In this document: positions 45,471-54,588 of the stretch, in pieces
Position numbering within the stretch: the first letter of the stretch is position 1
Layout of the letters: every line of letters begins with the position of its first letter
DNA from: Sulfitobacter sp. S223
GTDB taxonomy: Bacteria; Pseudomonadota; Alphaproteobacteria; Rhodobacterales; Rhodobacteraceae
Length of the DNA stretch: 64,000 nucleotides
Direction: 5' to 3'
Assembly (NCBI RefSeq): GCF_025143825.1
Contig: NZ_CP083560.1
Location: 2,356,001-2,420,000, forward strand
The notes under the pieces: model-generated
The model's input: only the letters and a program-made list of their open reading frames with translations
The model's database searches: none
Told to the model about the DNA's origin: nothing
Program-made: the position numbers and the translations under genes

Positions 45471-45745
45471 CGAGTCGCCTCATGCTTCGTACCGTGTGTC
45501 CAAAGCACATATCAGCTTAAGCTGCCGTTCGCATCTGCATGGGCAAGCGCAGCATGTCCGCATTGCAGCCGCTCGCCCAATGATTTGACGTTAATTTCGT
45601 ATGCAACCGCAGCGAATGGCGGCAGTGAGCCCATGTAACCGAGCTTCTGCGACGCGACGAACGTCGGCTTTAAAATGTTACATCTTTTAGTTGAATGGCG
45701 TATGATCTACTTGGTATTACAACAAGTCATGTTCAGGAGTATTAA
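45471..45745. repeat. Dispersed intergenic repeat copy and promoter region
   Basis: CCGCAGCGAATGGCGGCAGT followed by GAGCCCAT (45607-45634) is the best-preserved copy of the repeat family here, and CGAACGTCGGCTTTAAAATG follows. The last 75 bases, more AT-rich, presumably carry the promoter of the coiled-coil gene. Confidence 0.6.
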
Positions 45746-47044
45746 GTGTCGCGTTGGTCAGACGAATTTGAGAACCACCCAATCCACGAGCTATTGAGCC
45801 AAGCCGAAGTATATCTGGAAACAGAAGTAGAAGACACCGATGCGGCGTTTGAAGACGAACGGCGAAGACTAAAAAATGTAATGGACAATTTGCACCAGCT
45901 CGTCGCGGGACTGGACCATGAATTCTATCCTAAGCAATGGTTAGATCAGTTGCAGCAGCACTTTAACCAACACGTTTTAAATCAGTTAAGGGCCTACTCT
46001 GACAATCCTGACATTTCACAACTTCGCGCTGCCAATGACCAAGCAACGACACAAATACCCAAGATATACAATTTAGCAGCAATGTCCCGCCCGCTGGAAT
46101 CTCAGGAAGTTATTGCAAACGCGCAACAAGCTTTGAGGTCTTTCATGTCTTCAATCGAAGCTACCGCCAATGAAACAGATGAGCGGTTCACCAAGCACGA
46201 AGCGGCATTGACGGCGGTGAGTGAAAAAGCTGAGGTACTTTCAAGGTCCTTTGACGTATTAGACAAGTCTACTAACGATAAATTGGCAGAGTGGCAGGAC
46301 GACTTCGTCGAAAAGCAGACGGTGCGTGTGCAGGATCATTCCGATGCTCAAATCGAACGCGACAGGCAGTTTGCGGTCGCTTTGAAAGCGCAACAAGATG
46401 CTTTCGAACAGGAAAGAACAGGCATTGTAGAAATCCAAAATGCTCGTTTCAACGCGGCATTTGATGGATTCAGATTAGCACGCGAAAATGCAAGTAAAGA
46501 CATTAAGGAAAAGCAGGCTGCGATTAGAACGCTTCACGACCTTGTAACAGACGAAACTGTTGCGGGCGGGTACCATAAGAGTGCCAAGGATGAAAAAGTC
46601 GAGGCTGACCGCTGGCGTAACAGATCACTGATTTGCCTTGGCCTCGCTGTCCTGTGGTTGGGAACCAAGTACGTGATTGGATTCGCTACGACGGAAGAAG
46701 GTGCGATCAACTGGCCCGACATTCTTACAGTTTCATCTCTAACAGCGATCTTGCTCTATGCAGCAGGCTACACGTCTCGTCAGTCCACCATGCATCGAAA
46801 CAACGAAAAATCACTTCGTTCCTACGCCCTCGAAACGCAGGCTCTGGATCCGTTCATTGCGAGCCTAAAGATCGGCGAACAACAGGCTATCAAAGCTGAG
46901 TTAGTGCGGCGTATGTTCGGACAACAAAACGCGCGAAGTTCGGGCGAGGCGGTAAAGATGGACGAAGGGACGATCAAAACGCTAGTGGACAAGGTCTCGG
47001 ACTCCGTAACAGAAGTTGTTGGCAAAGTTATCGACAAAGGTTGA
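45746..47044 (+). CDS. Coiled-coil membrane protein of unknown function (DUF6161-like)
   Basis: 432 residues. About 270 residues are mostly alpha-helical and charged, with coiled-coil stretches (KLAEWQDDFVEKQTVRV, SKDIKEKQAAIRTLHDLV). Two membrane segments follow, near 294-310 (LICLGLAVLWLGTKYVIGF) and 325-345 (ILTVSSLTAILLYAAGY), then a cytoplasmic tail with SLRSYALETQALDPFIASL and a C-terminal helix. GTG start with AGGAG upstream. DUF6161 is suggested only by this architecture. It stands alone between repeats in an accessory zone. A role in envelope stress or anti-phage defence is possible, but nothing in the sequence proves it. Confidence 0.7.
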   Translation: MSRWSDEFENHPIHELLSQAEVYLETEVEDTDAAFEDERRRLKNVMDNLHQLVAGLDHEFYPKQWLDQLQQHFNQHVLNQLRAYSDNPDISQLRAANDQATTQIPKIYNLAAMSRPLESQEVIANAQQALRSFMSSIEATANETDERFTKHEAALTAVSEKAEVLSRSFDVLDKSTNDKLAEWQDDFVEKQTVRVQDHSDAQIERDRQFAVALKAQQDAFEQERTGIVEIQNARFNAAFDGFRLARENASKDIKEKQAAIRTLHDLVTDETVAGGYHKSAKDEKVEADRWRNRSLICLGLAVLWLGTKYVIGFATTEEGAINWPDILTVSSLTAILLYAAGYTSRQSTMHRNNEKSLRSYALETQALDPFIASLKIGEQQAIKAELVRRMFGQQNARSSGEAVKMDEGTIKTLVDKVSDSVTEVVGKVIDKG

Positions 47045-47371
47045 TACGACCACAGAATTGGCACGAATTCTGCCAAAGCCGACGTTCAAACGCGTTACTT
47101 TGACGTCGGCTTTGTCCGCATTGCGGTCATCTGACATCCTGAAATGCTGCGATCTCGACCAAGGTCCGCTAGGCGGGCTGCGACTGCAGCATCCGAAGGC
47201 CTCGCTCAAGGTCGGCTCTGGGCCGTGAGTACGCTGAAAGCCATAGTGCTTTGTCCAATATGGTACGATATGAGCCAACCACAGCTCATTCAAAGTGTGG
47301 GCTCAAATGTGGGTTTTCGAAACAAATACCTCACATACCTCATTGATTTAAAATCATAAAATTGTGTGGGC
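47045..47371. repeat. Dispersed intergenic repeat copy
   Basis: AAAGCCGACGTTCAAACGCG and TTTGACGTCGGCTTTGTCCG flank a short inverted arrangement near 47077-47117. GACTGCAGCATCCGAAGGCC and AAGGTCGGCTCTGGGCCG (47180-47224) match the units at 58616-58660. No gene. Confidence 0.6.
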
Positions 47372-47461
47372 TGGCGGAGGCTCAGGGATTCGAACCCTGG
47401 GGACGCTCTCACGCCCGTCGGTTTTCAAGACCGGTGCAATCGACCACTCTGCCAAACCTCC
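47372..47461 (-). tRNA. tRNA-Ser (anticodon UGA)
   Basis: A 90-base class II tRNA. Read on the minus strand it begins GGAGGTT, which pairs with AGCCTCC, then discriminator G and encoded CCA. The anticodon loop is CTTGAAA inside the stem ACCGG/CCGAC region, giving UGA. A long variable arm (ACGGGCGTGAGAGCGTCCC) and the T arm CAGGG-TTCGAAT-CCCTG complete it. It decodes UCA-type serine codons. It stands at the border between the accessory zone to its left and conserved housekeeping genes to its right; its 3' end faces the accessory side. Confidence 0.95.
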
Positions 47462-47662
47462 GCAGTGCGGGCTTCCTAAATGCCTGGAAATGATTCTGCA
47501 ATCGGGCAAAATTCACGCGGGGCAGCGGGGAAAATTGCCGATGCAGTCGGGCATCTCTTGTCGTGCAGGGCTTTGGCACGCTAGAGTGCCGCAAATGCCC
47601 CGCAAAGGGGTTTAGATGCGTGCCATTCAAACGGGCGCGCACGCAGGCAAGGACGAGAGATT

Positions 47663-48544
47663 ATGGGCAGTCAATTCAAATCAGGTCTGGGCAAGGCGCT
47701 TCACGGCCGCCGCGTGTATGCTTTGGCAGGTACGCTTGTGGTTTCCGCTTTATTAACCGGCTGTGACGAACAAGGGAAATTCGCCCTGCCGACGACTAAA
47801 GGTGACAGCAATGTCGCATTGGCTGCGGCTGCCAGTGGCCCGACAATCGAACGTGATGTCGAAGCGCCTGAAATCTTTTCTGTCACAGACGAGGGCCTGT
47901 GGGATGGACGGCCCAGCCTTGGTGGCGTTTGGGTCGCACATCCGGATGTAGACGAACCAGAACGGGTCATTATCCGCAACCAGACCAATGGCAAATTTGT
48001 TGTCGGCGCTCTTTTCCGCCGTGAACGGGATATTCCCGGTCCAAGTTTGCAAATCTCATCAGATGCGGCAGCCTCTCTTGGTATCCTTGCAGGGGCACCG
48101 GAAAAGCTGAATGTCACCGCCCTGCGCAAGGTTCAGGAACAATCCGAAGAACCTGTTATTACAGAAGCCGATGCGATGGTTCAGGCCGCGCCTGATGTGA
48201 CGTCAGCACCGCTTGATCCCGTAGCAGCAACCGCGGAAGCCGCGATTGCTGCGGCGGCGCCGACACCGCCCCCGGCCCCGGCCCCGGCGGCACCAGTTCA
48301 GGCATCCCGCCTGTCCAAGCCGTTTATCCAAATCGGTATTTTCAGCATTGAGGCAAATGCCGAACGTGCCGCCAAGCAGATGCGCGGCGCCGGACTTGCA
48401 CCGACAGTCAAGCAAAGCGAAATCAACGGCAAAACCTTCTGGCGCGTTGTGGTGGGCCCTGCCGCAACAAATGCCGAGCAGGCCAAGATCCTTTCGACTA
48501 TCAAATCCGAAGGCTTCACTGACGCCTACGCCGTTTCCAGCTGA
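47663..48544 (+). CDS. SPOR domain-containing lipoprotein
   Basis: 293 residues. The N terminus has a basic start, the hydrophobic stretch ALAGTLVVSALLTGC with a lipobox Cys at residue 34, and so is likely a lipoprotein. A middle domain of about 100 residues (LWDGRPSLGGVWVAHPDVDE onward) is followed by an Ala/Pro linker (TPPPAPAPAAP, about 198-212) and a C-terminal SPOR domain (FIQIGIFSIEANAERAAKQM to the end) that binds denuded septal peptidoglycan. The next gene is a D,D-carboxypeptidase, 17 bases away, consistent with a shared role in peptidoglycan remodelling at division. Confidence 0.88.
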   Translation: MGSQFKSGLGKALHGRRVYALAGTLVVSALLTGCDEQGKFALPTTKGDSNVALAAAASGPTIERDVEAPEIFSVTDEGLWDGRPSLGGVWVAHPDVDEPERVIIRNQTNGKFVVGALFRRERDIPGPSLQISSDAAASLGILAGAPEKLNVTALRKVQEQSEEPVITEADAMVQAAPDVTSAPLDPVAATAEAAIAAAAPTPPPAPAPAAPVQASRLSKPFIQIGIFSIEANAERAAKQMRGAGLAPTVKQSEINGKTFWRVVVGPAATNAEQAKILSTIKSEGFTDAYAVSS

Positions 48545-48561
48545 CACCAAGAGGTACCGAT

Positions 48562-49722
48562 ATGCGCGGACTGAAACATTCTTTGGCAGCACTGGCACTG
48601 ATGCTCTCATCTGTCAGTGCCCATGCATTTGACACCCGCGCAACATCGGCATTTGTGCTCGATTTCAACAGCGGCACAGTTTTGATGACCAAAAACGCCG
48701 ACCAGCCTTTGCCACCGGCCTCCATGTCGAAGCTGATGACGCTTTATATGGCATTCGAGGCGATCGATAACGGGATACTTGATCTTGACCAGGAATTGCC
48801 CGTGTCTCAGGCAGCGCAGGCATACGGTGGATCGACAATGTTCCTGAAGGCCGGTGAACGGGTACGGGTAGAAGATCTGATCCGGGGCATCATCGTGCTA
48901 TCAGGCAATGATGCCTGTGTCGTGATTGCCGAAGCTTTGGCCGGCACAGAAAGCAAATTTGCCCGTCAGATGACCATGCGCGCCCAGCAGCTTGGCATGA
49001 CGAATTCGACCTTCACAAACTCTAACGGCTGGCCCAAGGCGGGTCACCGGATGTCCATGCGCGATCTGGGGCTGATCGCAGGTAAGCTGATCAAAGATTA
49101 TCCGCAATATTACCCGATGTTTGCACAAAAAGAATTTCTGTTTGACCCGTCTGAATCCGCCAACCGGTTCAACCGCAACCCGCTTTTGGGACTGGGCATC
49201 GGGGCCGATGGTCTTAAAACCGGCCACACAGAAGAGGCCGGCTATGGCCTTGTCGGGTCTGCCAAACAGGGGGATCGACGGATCATCTTTGTTTTGTCCG
49301 GACTGGAAAGCGCGCAAGCCCGCGCAGCTGAATCCGAGGCTGTGACGAACTGGGCCTTCCGGCGCTTTACCCAGACAGAGCTAGGCAAGGCCGGCACACA
49401 AATCGCTCAGGCCGAAGTAGCAATTGGCGCCGAGCCGTCTGTCGGGCTTGAACTGGCCGAGGACCTGTCGGTGCTCTTGCCCGTCAATCCGATTTCACCC
49501 CTGAAAACCGAAGTTGTTTACAACGGTCCCGTTAAAGCCCCTATCGCCAAGGGCGACCAGATCGGTGAATTGATCATCACGCCAGAAGGTCTGTCCGAAA
49601 CGCGGATACCGCTGATTGCAGACCGTGACGTCATGCGCCACGGCTTTGTCGGCCGTGTGGTTGCAGCGGCCAGACATCTGGCTGCCCGTATCAATGCTGG
49701 CCCCGCCCCAGAGGCTTCGTGA
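48562..49722 (+). CDS. dacC: D-alanyl-D-alanine carboxypeptidase (PBP5/6 type)
   Basis: 386 residues: signal peptide (LAALALMLSSVSAHAF, cleavage near AHA), then the penicillin-binding serine peptidase domain with SxxK in ASMSKLMT near residue 53, SxN in VLSGNDACVV near 113, and KTG in DGLKTGHTEEAGYGL near 216. The C-terminal beta domain and amphipathic helix (LIADRDVMRHGFVGRVVAAA) are typical of class C low-molecular-weight PBPs, which sit on the outer face of the inner membrane. It trims terminal D-Ala from peptidoglycan stems. The next gene, tmk, starts within its stop. Confidence 0.93.
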   Translation: MRGLKHSLAALALMLSSVSAHAFDTRATSAFVLDFNSGTVLMTKNADQPLPPASMSKLMTLYMAFEAIDNGILDLDQELPVSQAAQAYGGSTMFLKAGERVRVEDLIRGIIVLSGNDACVVIAEALAGTESKFARQMTMRAQQLGMTNSTFTNSNGWPKAGHRMSMRDLGLIAGKLIKDYPQYYPMFAQKEFLFDPSESANRFNRNPLLGLGIGADGLKTGHTEEAGYGLVGSAKQGDRRIIFVLSGLESAQARAAESEAVTNWAFRRFTQTELGKAGTQIAQAEVAIGAEPSVGLELAEDLSVLLPVNPISPLKTEVVYNGPVKAPIAKGDQIGELIITPEGLSETRIPLIADRDVMRHGFVGRVVAAARHLAARINAGPAPEAS

Positions 49723-50354
49723 GCAAGCAAGGGCTTTTCATCAGCTTCGAAGGCATTGACGGTTCCGGCAAATCCACGCAGGTGGCGCGGCTGGCCGAGC
49801 ACCTGCGCGCGCAGGGCCACGAGGTTGTTCTTACGCGTGAACCAGGTGGGTCCAAGGGGGCCGAGGAAATCCGCGCGCTTGTTTTGCAGGGTGACCCTGA
49901 CCGCTGGTCAGCCGAGACCGAGATACTGCTGTTTACAGCCGCACGCCGCGATCATCTGGAGCGCCTCATCCGCCCTGCCCTTTCAGCGGGCAAAATCGTG
50001 ATCTGTGACCGCTTTGCCGACAGTACACGCATGTATCAAGGCCTTAGCCGTGGTGACTTGCGGGGTGTCGTAGACAGCCTTCACACCCTGATGATCGGGG
50101 TCGAGCCTGACTTGACCATCTTGATCGATATGGACCCTGTCGAAGGGCTCAAGCGCGCCAAGGGTAGACAGGGGACCGAGGAACGGTTCGAGGACTTTGG
50201 TACCAGCCTGCAAGAAGCCATGCGAACAGGGTTTCTGGCCCTGGCCGAAGAATTTAGCGGCCGGTTTCGGGTGATCGATGGTGGGCAAGACATTGACGCT
50301 GTCGCGGCAGACATTTGCGCCGCTACAGACGCGGTACTGGCAGCGCAAACCTGA
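49719..50354 (+). CDS. tmk: Thymidylate kinase
   Basis: 211 residues. P-loop FEGIDGSGKSTQ at residues 9-20, DR(Y/F) motif CDRFADSTRMYQG near 95, and a lid region GRQGTEERFED near 148. It phosphorylates dTMP to dTDP in the dTTP pathway. Translation begins at GTG overlapping the dacC stop (GTGA). The lid arginine pattern belongs to the type with basic lid residues. Confidence 0.96.
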   Translation: MSKQGLFISFEGIDGSGKSTQVARLAEHLRAQGHEVVLTREPGGSKGAEEIRALVLQGDPDRWSAETEILLFTAARRDHLERLIRPALSAGKIVICDRFADSTRMYQGLSRGDLRGVVDSLHTLMIGVEPDLTILIDMDPVEGLKRAKGRQGTEERFEDFGTSLQEAMRTGFLALAEEFSGRFRVIDGGQDIDAVAADICAATDAVLAAQT

Positions 50355-50461
50355 CGGCCTTTCCAAACGAACGGGCAGGAATTTCCAAAAATACAGGCCC
50401 TGCTCCGCTGATACGACCGCGCCCCATTTCCAACCCTGCCAATCCCCGTTAAACCGCTGAC

Positions 50462-51577
50462 ATGAGCGATGAAGCAGCCCCACAACCGGAACGCCTAGAT
50501 GGTGCCCCCCACCCGCGCGACACTCCCCGCCTGATCGGACAGGAGGCGGCGCAAACCGCCTTTGTCGACGCCTTCAATACAGGCCGCTTGCATCACGCTT
50601 GGATGCTGACGGGTCCGCGTGGCGTGGGCAAAGCCACGCTTGCATGGCAGATCGCGCGTTTCTTGCTGGCAACCCCGGAACCCGACACCGGTGGCATGTT
50701 CGCACCTGACCCGCCGACAACGCTTGATATTCCTGTCGACCATCCTGTTTCACAGCGGGTGGCTTCTGGCGGCGAAGGCCGCATTCGCAATGTGACCCGA
50801 ACCATCAACCCGACCACCAAAAAGATGAGGCAGGAAATCGTTGCGGATGACATCCGGGCCCTGAACGGTTTTTTCCAGATGTCCGCACCTGATGGCGGCT
50901 ACCGCGTTGTTATCATTGATGATGCCGACTTGATGAATACCACCGCCGCCAACGCTCTATTAAAAATGCTGGAGGAACCGCCTGCCCGTGCGGTGCTGAT
51001 CCTGATTTCTCACCAACCGTCGGGGCTGTTGCCTACGATCCGCTCGCGGTGTCGCACGCTGCCCCTACGCACGCTGGATGCCGCCGAGGTCGCCGAAGCG
51101 ATGGCACAGGCGGGTGTGCAGGCGGCGAATGCAGATGCGCTTGCCGCTTTGTCCGGCGGATCAGTTGGCGGGGCGATGCGCCTGTCGCTGCTGGGCGGTG
51201 CGTCTATGTACGCAGAACTGGTCGGGCTTATGGATACACTGCCCCGCATGGACCGGGCGCGCGCGCTCAAACTGGCCGAGCTTGCCGCGTCGAAGGGCGG
51301 TGAGGCAAAGCGCGACCTGCTTTTCACCCTCATTGATCTGCTGTTAAGCCGCCTTGCCCGTACCGGGGCCACCGGTATCGCGCCACAGCCACCAGCCGCA
51401 CAGGGCGAAGCCGACGTTCTCGCACGCCTGTCCCCGCATCCACATCAGGCCCGCGTCTGGGCCGATCTCGCCGCCGAGATCAGTGCCCGCGCGCGGCACG
51501 GAATTGCGGTCAACCTTGACCCTGCGGCGCTCGTTCTAGATACCTTTACAAAGATGGCAAAGGCTGCCCCCCGCTAA
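50462..51577 (+). CDS. holB: DNA polymerase III subunit delta'
   Basis: 371 residues of the clamp-loader AAA+ family. The P-loop-like element is MLTGPRGVGKATLAW near residue 45. VVIIDDADLMNTTAANALLKMLEEPP near 145-170 is the Walker B / SRC-preceding region, and the SRC motif is in TIRSRCRTLPL near 195. The extended N terminus with MFAPDPPTTLDIPVDHP is usual in Rhodobacterales. The protein is part of the clamp loader that places the beta sliding clamp on DNA. It follows tmk after 107 bases, the common alphaproteobacterial tmk-holB order. Confidence 0.93.
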   Translation: MSDEAAPQPERLDGAPHPRDTPRLIGQEAAQTAFVDAFNTGRLHHAWMLTGPRGVGKATLAWQIARFLLATPEPDTGGMFAPDPPTTLDIPVDHPVSQRVASGGEGRIRNVTRTINPTTKKMRQEIVADDIRALNGFFQMSAPDGGYRVVIIDDADLMNTTAANALLKMLEEPPARAVLILISHQPSGLLPTIRSRCRTLPLRTLDAAEVAEAMAQAGVQAANADALAALSGGSVGGAMRLSLLGGASMYAELVGLMDTLPRMDRARALKLAELAASKGGEAKRDLLFTLIDLLLSRLARTGATGIAPQPPAAQGEADVLARLSPHPHQARVWADLAAEISARARHGIAVNLDPAALVLDTFTKMAKAAPR

Positions 51578-51605
51578 CATATCCTGCCAACGCCACCGGA
51601 GCCCC

Positions 51606-52412
51606 ATGACCGATACACCCCACATCACCGACAGCCATTGTCACCTCGACTTTCCCGAACTGATTGCGGAACTGCCCGACGTAATTGACCGCGCGGCACA
51701 GGCCGGCGTGGCGCGGATGGTCACCATCTGCACAAAGCTGAAAAACGAACCCGAAGTGCGCGCCATTGCAGAGGCCCATGCGCCTGTATTCTATGCTGCA
51801 GGCACCCACCCGATGAGTGTGGCGTCAGAGCCGATGGCAACGCTGGATCAGCTGCTGACCATAGCCAAACATCCCAAGATGGTAGGCATTGGCGAAACCG
51901 GCCTTGATTACCATTATACCGCCGAAAGCGCGCAGATGCAGCAAGACAGCCTGCGCATCCATATCGCTGCAGCACGAGAAACAGGTCTGCCGCTGATCAT
52001 CCATAGCCGCGATGCCGACGAGGACATGGCGCGTATCCTGCGCGAAGAGCATGCGAACGGCGCTTATACATGCGTCATGCACTGTTTTTCCTCATCTGCG
52101 GAACTGGCTAGGGCAGCACTTGATCTGGAGTTCTACCTGAGCATGTCGGGCATCACTGCATTTCCAAAAAGCCAGGAGCTTCGCGATATTTTCGCCGCCG
52201 CCCCGCTTGACCGGATTGTGGTGGAAACGGACAGCCCCTACCTTGCGCCGCCGCCCCACCGCGGCAAACGCAATGAGCCCGCATTCACCGCTCATACCGC
52301 GCGCCGCGCGGCTGAGACATTCGGCATCAACTACGCCGATTTTGCCGCCCGGTCCGAGGCCAATTTTGAACGCCTATTCACAAAAGTTGCCGCATATGAG
52401 GCTCCCCAATGA
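51606..52412 (+). CDS. TatD family metal-dependent hydrolase (DNase)
   Basis: 268-residue TIM-barrel. Metal ligands: SHCHLDF near residue 10, Glu in GIGETGLDYHY near 97, His in IIHSRDADEDM near 133, His in MHCFSSSAEL near 161 and Asp in VETDSPYLAPPPHRG near 210. TatD proteins are 3'-5' exonucleases that take part in DNA repair and DNA fragmentation. Located 28 bases after holB and overlapping the next gene by four bases. Confidence 0.93.
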   Translation: MTDTPHITDSHCHLDFPELIAELPDVIDRAAQAGVARMVTICTKLKNEPEVRAIAEAHAPVFYAAGTHPMSVASEPMATLDQLLTIAKHPKMVGIGETGLDYHYTAESAQMQQDSLRIHIAAARETGLPLIIHSRDADEDMARILREEHANGAYTCVMHCFSSSAELARAALDLEFYLSMSGITAFPKSQELRDIFAAAPLDRIVVETDSPYLAPPPHRGKRNEPAFTAHTARRAAETFGINYADFAARSEANFERLFTKVAAYEAPQ

Positions 52413-53212
52413 CGGATAAGATGCGCGTTACCATTCTTGGATGCGGGTCATCAGGCGGGGTGCCGCGCCTTGGCGGGCTTTGGGGGGCGTGTGATCCGGA
52501 GGAACCCCGTAACAGGCGCAGCCGCTGCTCGGCGTTGGTTGAGCGGATCAGCGATGCTGGCACGACTTCGGTCTTGATCGACACATCACCGGACATGCGC
52601 AGCCAGTTGCTGGACGCCGGAGTCGGACGGCTGGATGCGGTTTTGTACACCCATGCCCACGCGGATCATGTGCACGGCATGGATGATCTGCGGATGATCG
52701 TTATCAACATGCGCGCGCGCCTGCCTGTCTGGGCGGATCAACCAACCCATGATGCCCTGATGGACCGGTTTGGCTACGCTTTTGTCCAACCAAAGGGATC
52801 AATGTACCCACCAATTCTGGATATGAACCTGATGGAGGGCGATGTGGTGGTGAATGGCCCGGGTGGCGAGTTGCGCTTTGTCCCGTTTCTGGTGCCGCAT
52901 GGCGGCATGGATGCCTTGGGCTTTCGCTTTAACGGCGTCGCGTATCTGCCGGATGTGGCCAGCATACCGGATCACATATGGCACCACGTTGAGGGGCTGC
53001 GCTGCTGGATCGTGGATGCCCTGCGCCGCGATCCGCATCCAACGCACAGCCATCTGGAACAGACACTTGAGTGGATCGAAAGGATGGAGCCGACACAGGC
53101 CGTTCTGACAAACATGCACAACGATCTCGACTACGCGACCCTGATGACCGAAACGCCAGATCACATCGAACCCGCCTATGACGGGATGCGATTGGAATTT
53201 GATCTTACCTGA
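52409..53212 (+). CDS. MBL-fold metallo-hydrolase (PhnP-like)
   Basis: 267 residues. The metallo-beta-lactamase signature is YTHAHADHVHGMDDLR near residue 78-93. Upstream, ILGCGSSGGVPRLGG is the typical first strand/loop of the PhnP-like group and CSALVERI follows. Later ligands include His in VPHGGMDALGF and HNDLDYA near the C terminus. It probably hydrolyses a phosphodiester or cyclic-phosphate type substrate. Coupled to tatD by an ATGA overlap, a pairing common in alphaproteobacteria. Confidence 0.88.
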   Translation: MTDKMRVTILGCGSSGGVPRLGGLWGACDPEEPRNRRSRCSALVERISDAGTTSVLIDTSPDMRSQLLDAGVGRLDAVLYTHAHADHVHGMDDLRMIVINMRARLPVWADQPTHDALMDRFGYAFVQPKGSMYPPILDMNLMEGDVVVNGPGGELRFVPFLVPHGGMDALGFRFNGVAYLPDVASIPDHIWHHVEGLRCWIVDALRRDPHPTHSHLEQTLEWIERMEPTQAVLTNMHNDLDYATLMTETPDHIEPAYDGMRLEFDLT

Positions 53213-53283
53213 TCCACCGCCCCACTTTTCGTCTGCACGAAGCGGTGCAGGCAGACCTTATACCGCTGCCTGGAACCGCGATT

Positions 53284-54213
53284 ATGCAAACCCTCTTAGA
53301 CGTTATCCTGCCAGTTTTTCTGGTAATCGGATTTGGCTACTTCTCGGTGTGGAAAGGCTATTTTCCGGTGTCGGGTGTGGATGGTGTCCTGCGCTTCGCC
53401 CAAAGCTTTGCAGTGCCCTGCCTGCTGTTTCAGGCCATCGCGAACCTTGATTTAGGCGCCTCTTTTGACGCGGGGCTGTTGTTCAGCTTTTACATCGGGG
53501 CGGCAATCTGTTTTGCCCTTGGCACCTTTGGCGCGCGCCTGTTTTTCAAGCGTGACTGGGAGGATTGCGTCGCGATCGGCTTTTGCTGCCTGTTCTCCAA
53601 CTCTGTTCTGCTGGGCCTGCCGATATCAGAACGCGCCTACGGGGCAGACAGTCTGACCGGCAACTACATGATCATCGCTATACACTCGCCCTTTTGCTAC
53701 GGGCTGGGGATCACTGTGATGGAGTTCGTGCGCAACCGTGGGCAAAGCGGTCTTGCACTGACGCGTTCCATCGGGCGGGCGATGTTTCACAATCCGCTGG
53801 TCATCGGCATTCTGGCAGGTTTCGCAGTGAACCTGAGCGGCCTTGCTATACCATCGGTCGTGGATGATGCCCTGTCGCTTGTCGTGCGCGCGGCCCTGCC
53901 CGCCGCGCTATTCGCACTGGGGGGCGTATTGATCCAGTACAAGCCCGAGGGAGACATGAAGGCCATCGCCATGGTCTGCCTGATCGCGCTGGTGGTGCAC
54001 CCTGCGATTGTGTGGCTGATGGGCTCTGCCCTATCGGTGCCGACTGATCTGTTCCGCGCAGGCGTTCTGACAGCGGCGATGGCACCGGGCTTCAACGCCT
54101 ATATTTTCGCCAATATGTATGGCCGCAGCCGCCGGGTCGCTGCGTCATCGGTGCTGATCGCAACCGCATCGTCAATCTTTACCGTCTGGATTTGGCTGAC
54201 CGTACTTGGCTAA
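53284..54213 (+). CDS. AEC family transporter (auxin efflux carrier type)
   Basis: 309 residues with about ten membrane segments in two halves; the family-typical LPVFLVIGFGYF opens it and GFNAYIFANMYG near residue 280 lies in the last pair. MQTLLDVILP at 53284 is used as start, since the preceding in-frame codons (from 53245) are hydrophilic and lack a ribosome-binding site. AEC proteins export or exchange small organic acids; the substrate is unknown. It closes the conserved housekeeping block. Confidence 0.88.
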   Translation: MQTLLDVILPVFLVIGFGYFSVWKGYFPVSGVDGVLRFAQSFAVPCLLFQAIANLDLGASFDAGLLFSFYIGAAICFALGTFGARLFFKRDWEDCVAIGFCCLFSNSVLLGLPISERAYGADSLTGNYMIIAIHSPFCYGLGITVMEFVRNRGQSGLALTRSIGRAMFHNPLVIGILAGFAVNLSGLAIPSVVDDALSLVVRAALPAALFALGGVLIQYKPEGDMKAIAMVCLIALVVHPAIVWLMGSALSVPTDLFRAGVLTAAMAPGFNAYIFANMYGRSRRVAASSVLIATASSIFTVWIWLTVLG

Positions 54214-54588
54214 ATTATTCACTGCCAAGAGCAACCCGGACGTGGATTGACCGCACCACCCGGTGTGGAAAAACTATGAAATCTTGCTCGACAATAGACC
54301 TCAAAGACACGAACAAGGCTGCGCTCGTGCGGACCGTTTACGCCGACAGCTTCAAGGTCATCATCGCCTGCGAGAGAAAGATCGAAAGATTTCGCTCAAC
54401 AACAGCTGTTTCCAGCTGCAAAACTTGAAATGGTCCGGGTGAAGGGCACTAACGCGCTGTTCACTGCTGTCCCAACTTGCAGCTTAAAATCTTCTTATCT
54501 TATATTTATCTGACACTTAGTGCCCCAGTGTGTTCACTACTGTCTCAACCTAAGCAATTGGCATTGGGGGGACCGGTAAGGGGACTGC
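54214..54588. other. Intergenic region with 20-bp direct repeats before integrase relic
   Basis: GTTCACTGCTGTCCCAACTT (54459-54478) recurs as GTTCACTACTGTCTCAACCT (54532-54551), 17 of 20 identical, 73 bases apart, just upstream of the integrase start. These may be arm-type integrase sites or part of an attachment site. A 50-codon frame at 54276-54428 lacks a good ribosome-binding site and is not called. Confidence 0.45.

Noticed and set aside
47364..47615. Small plus-strand frame containing GGGSGIRTLG
   Set aside because: This is the well-known spurious translation of the antisense strand of a tRNA-Ser gene.
54276..54428. 50-codon frame MKSCSTIDLKDTN
   Set aside because: No proper ribosome-binding site, no recognisable family, and it lies in a stretch next to an integrase relic.
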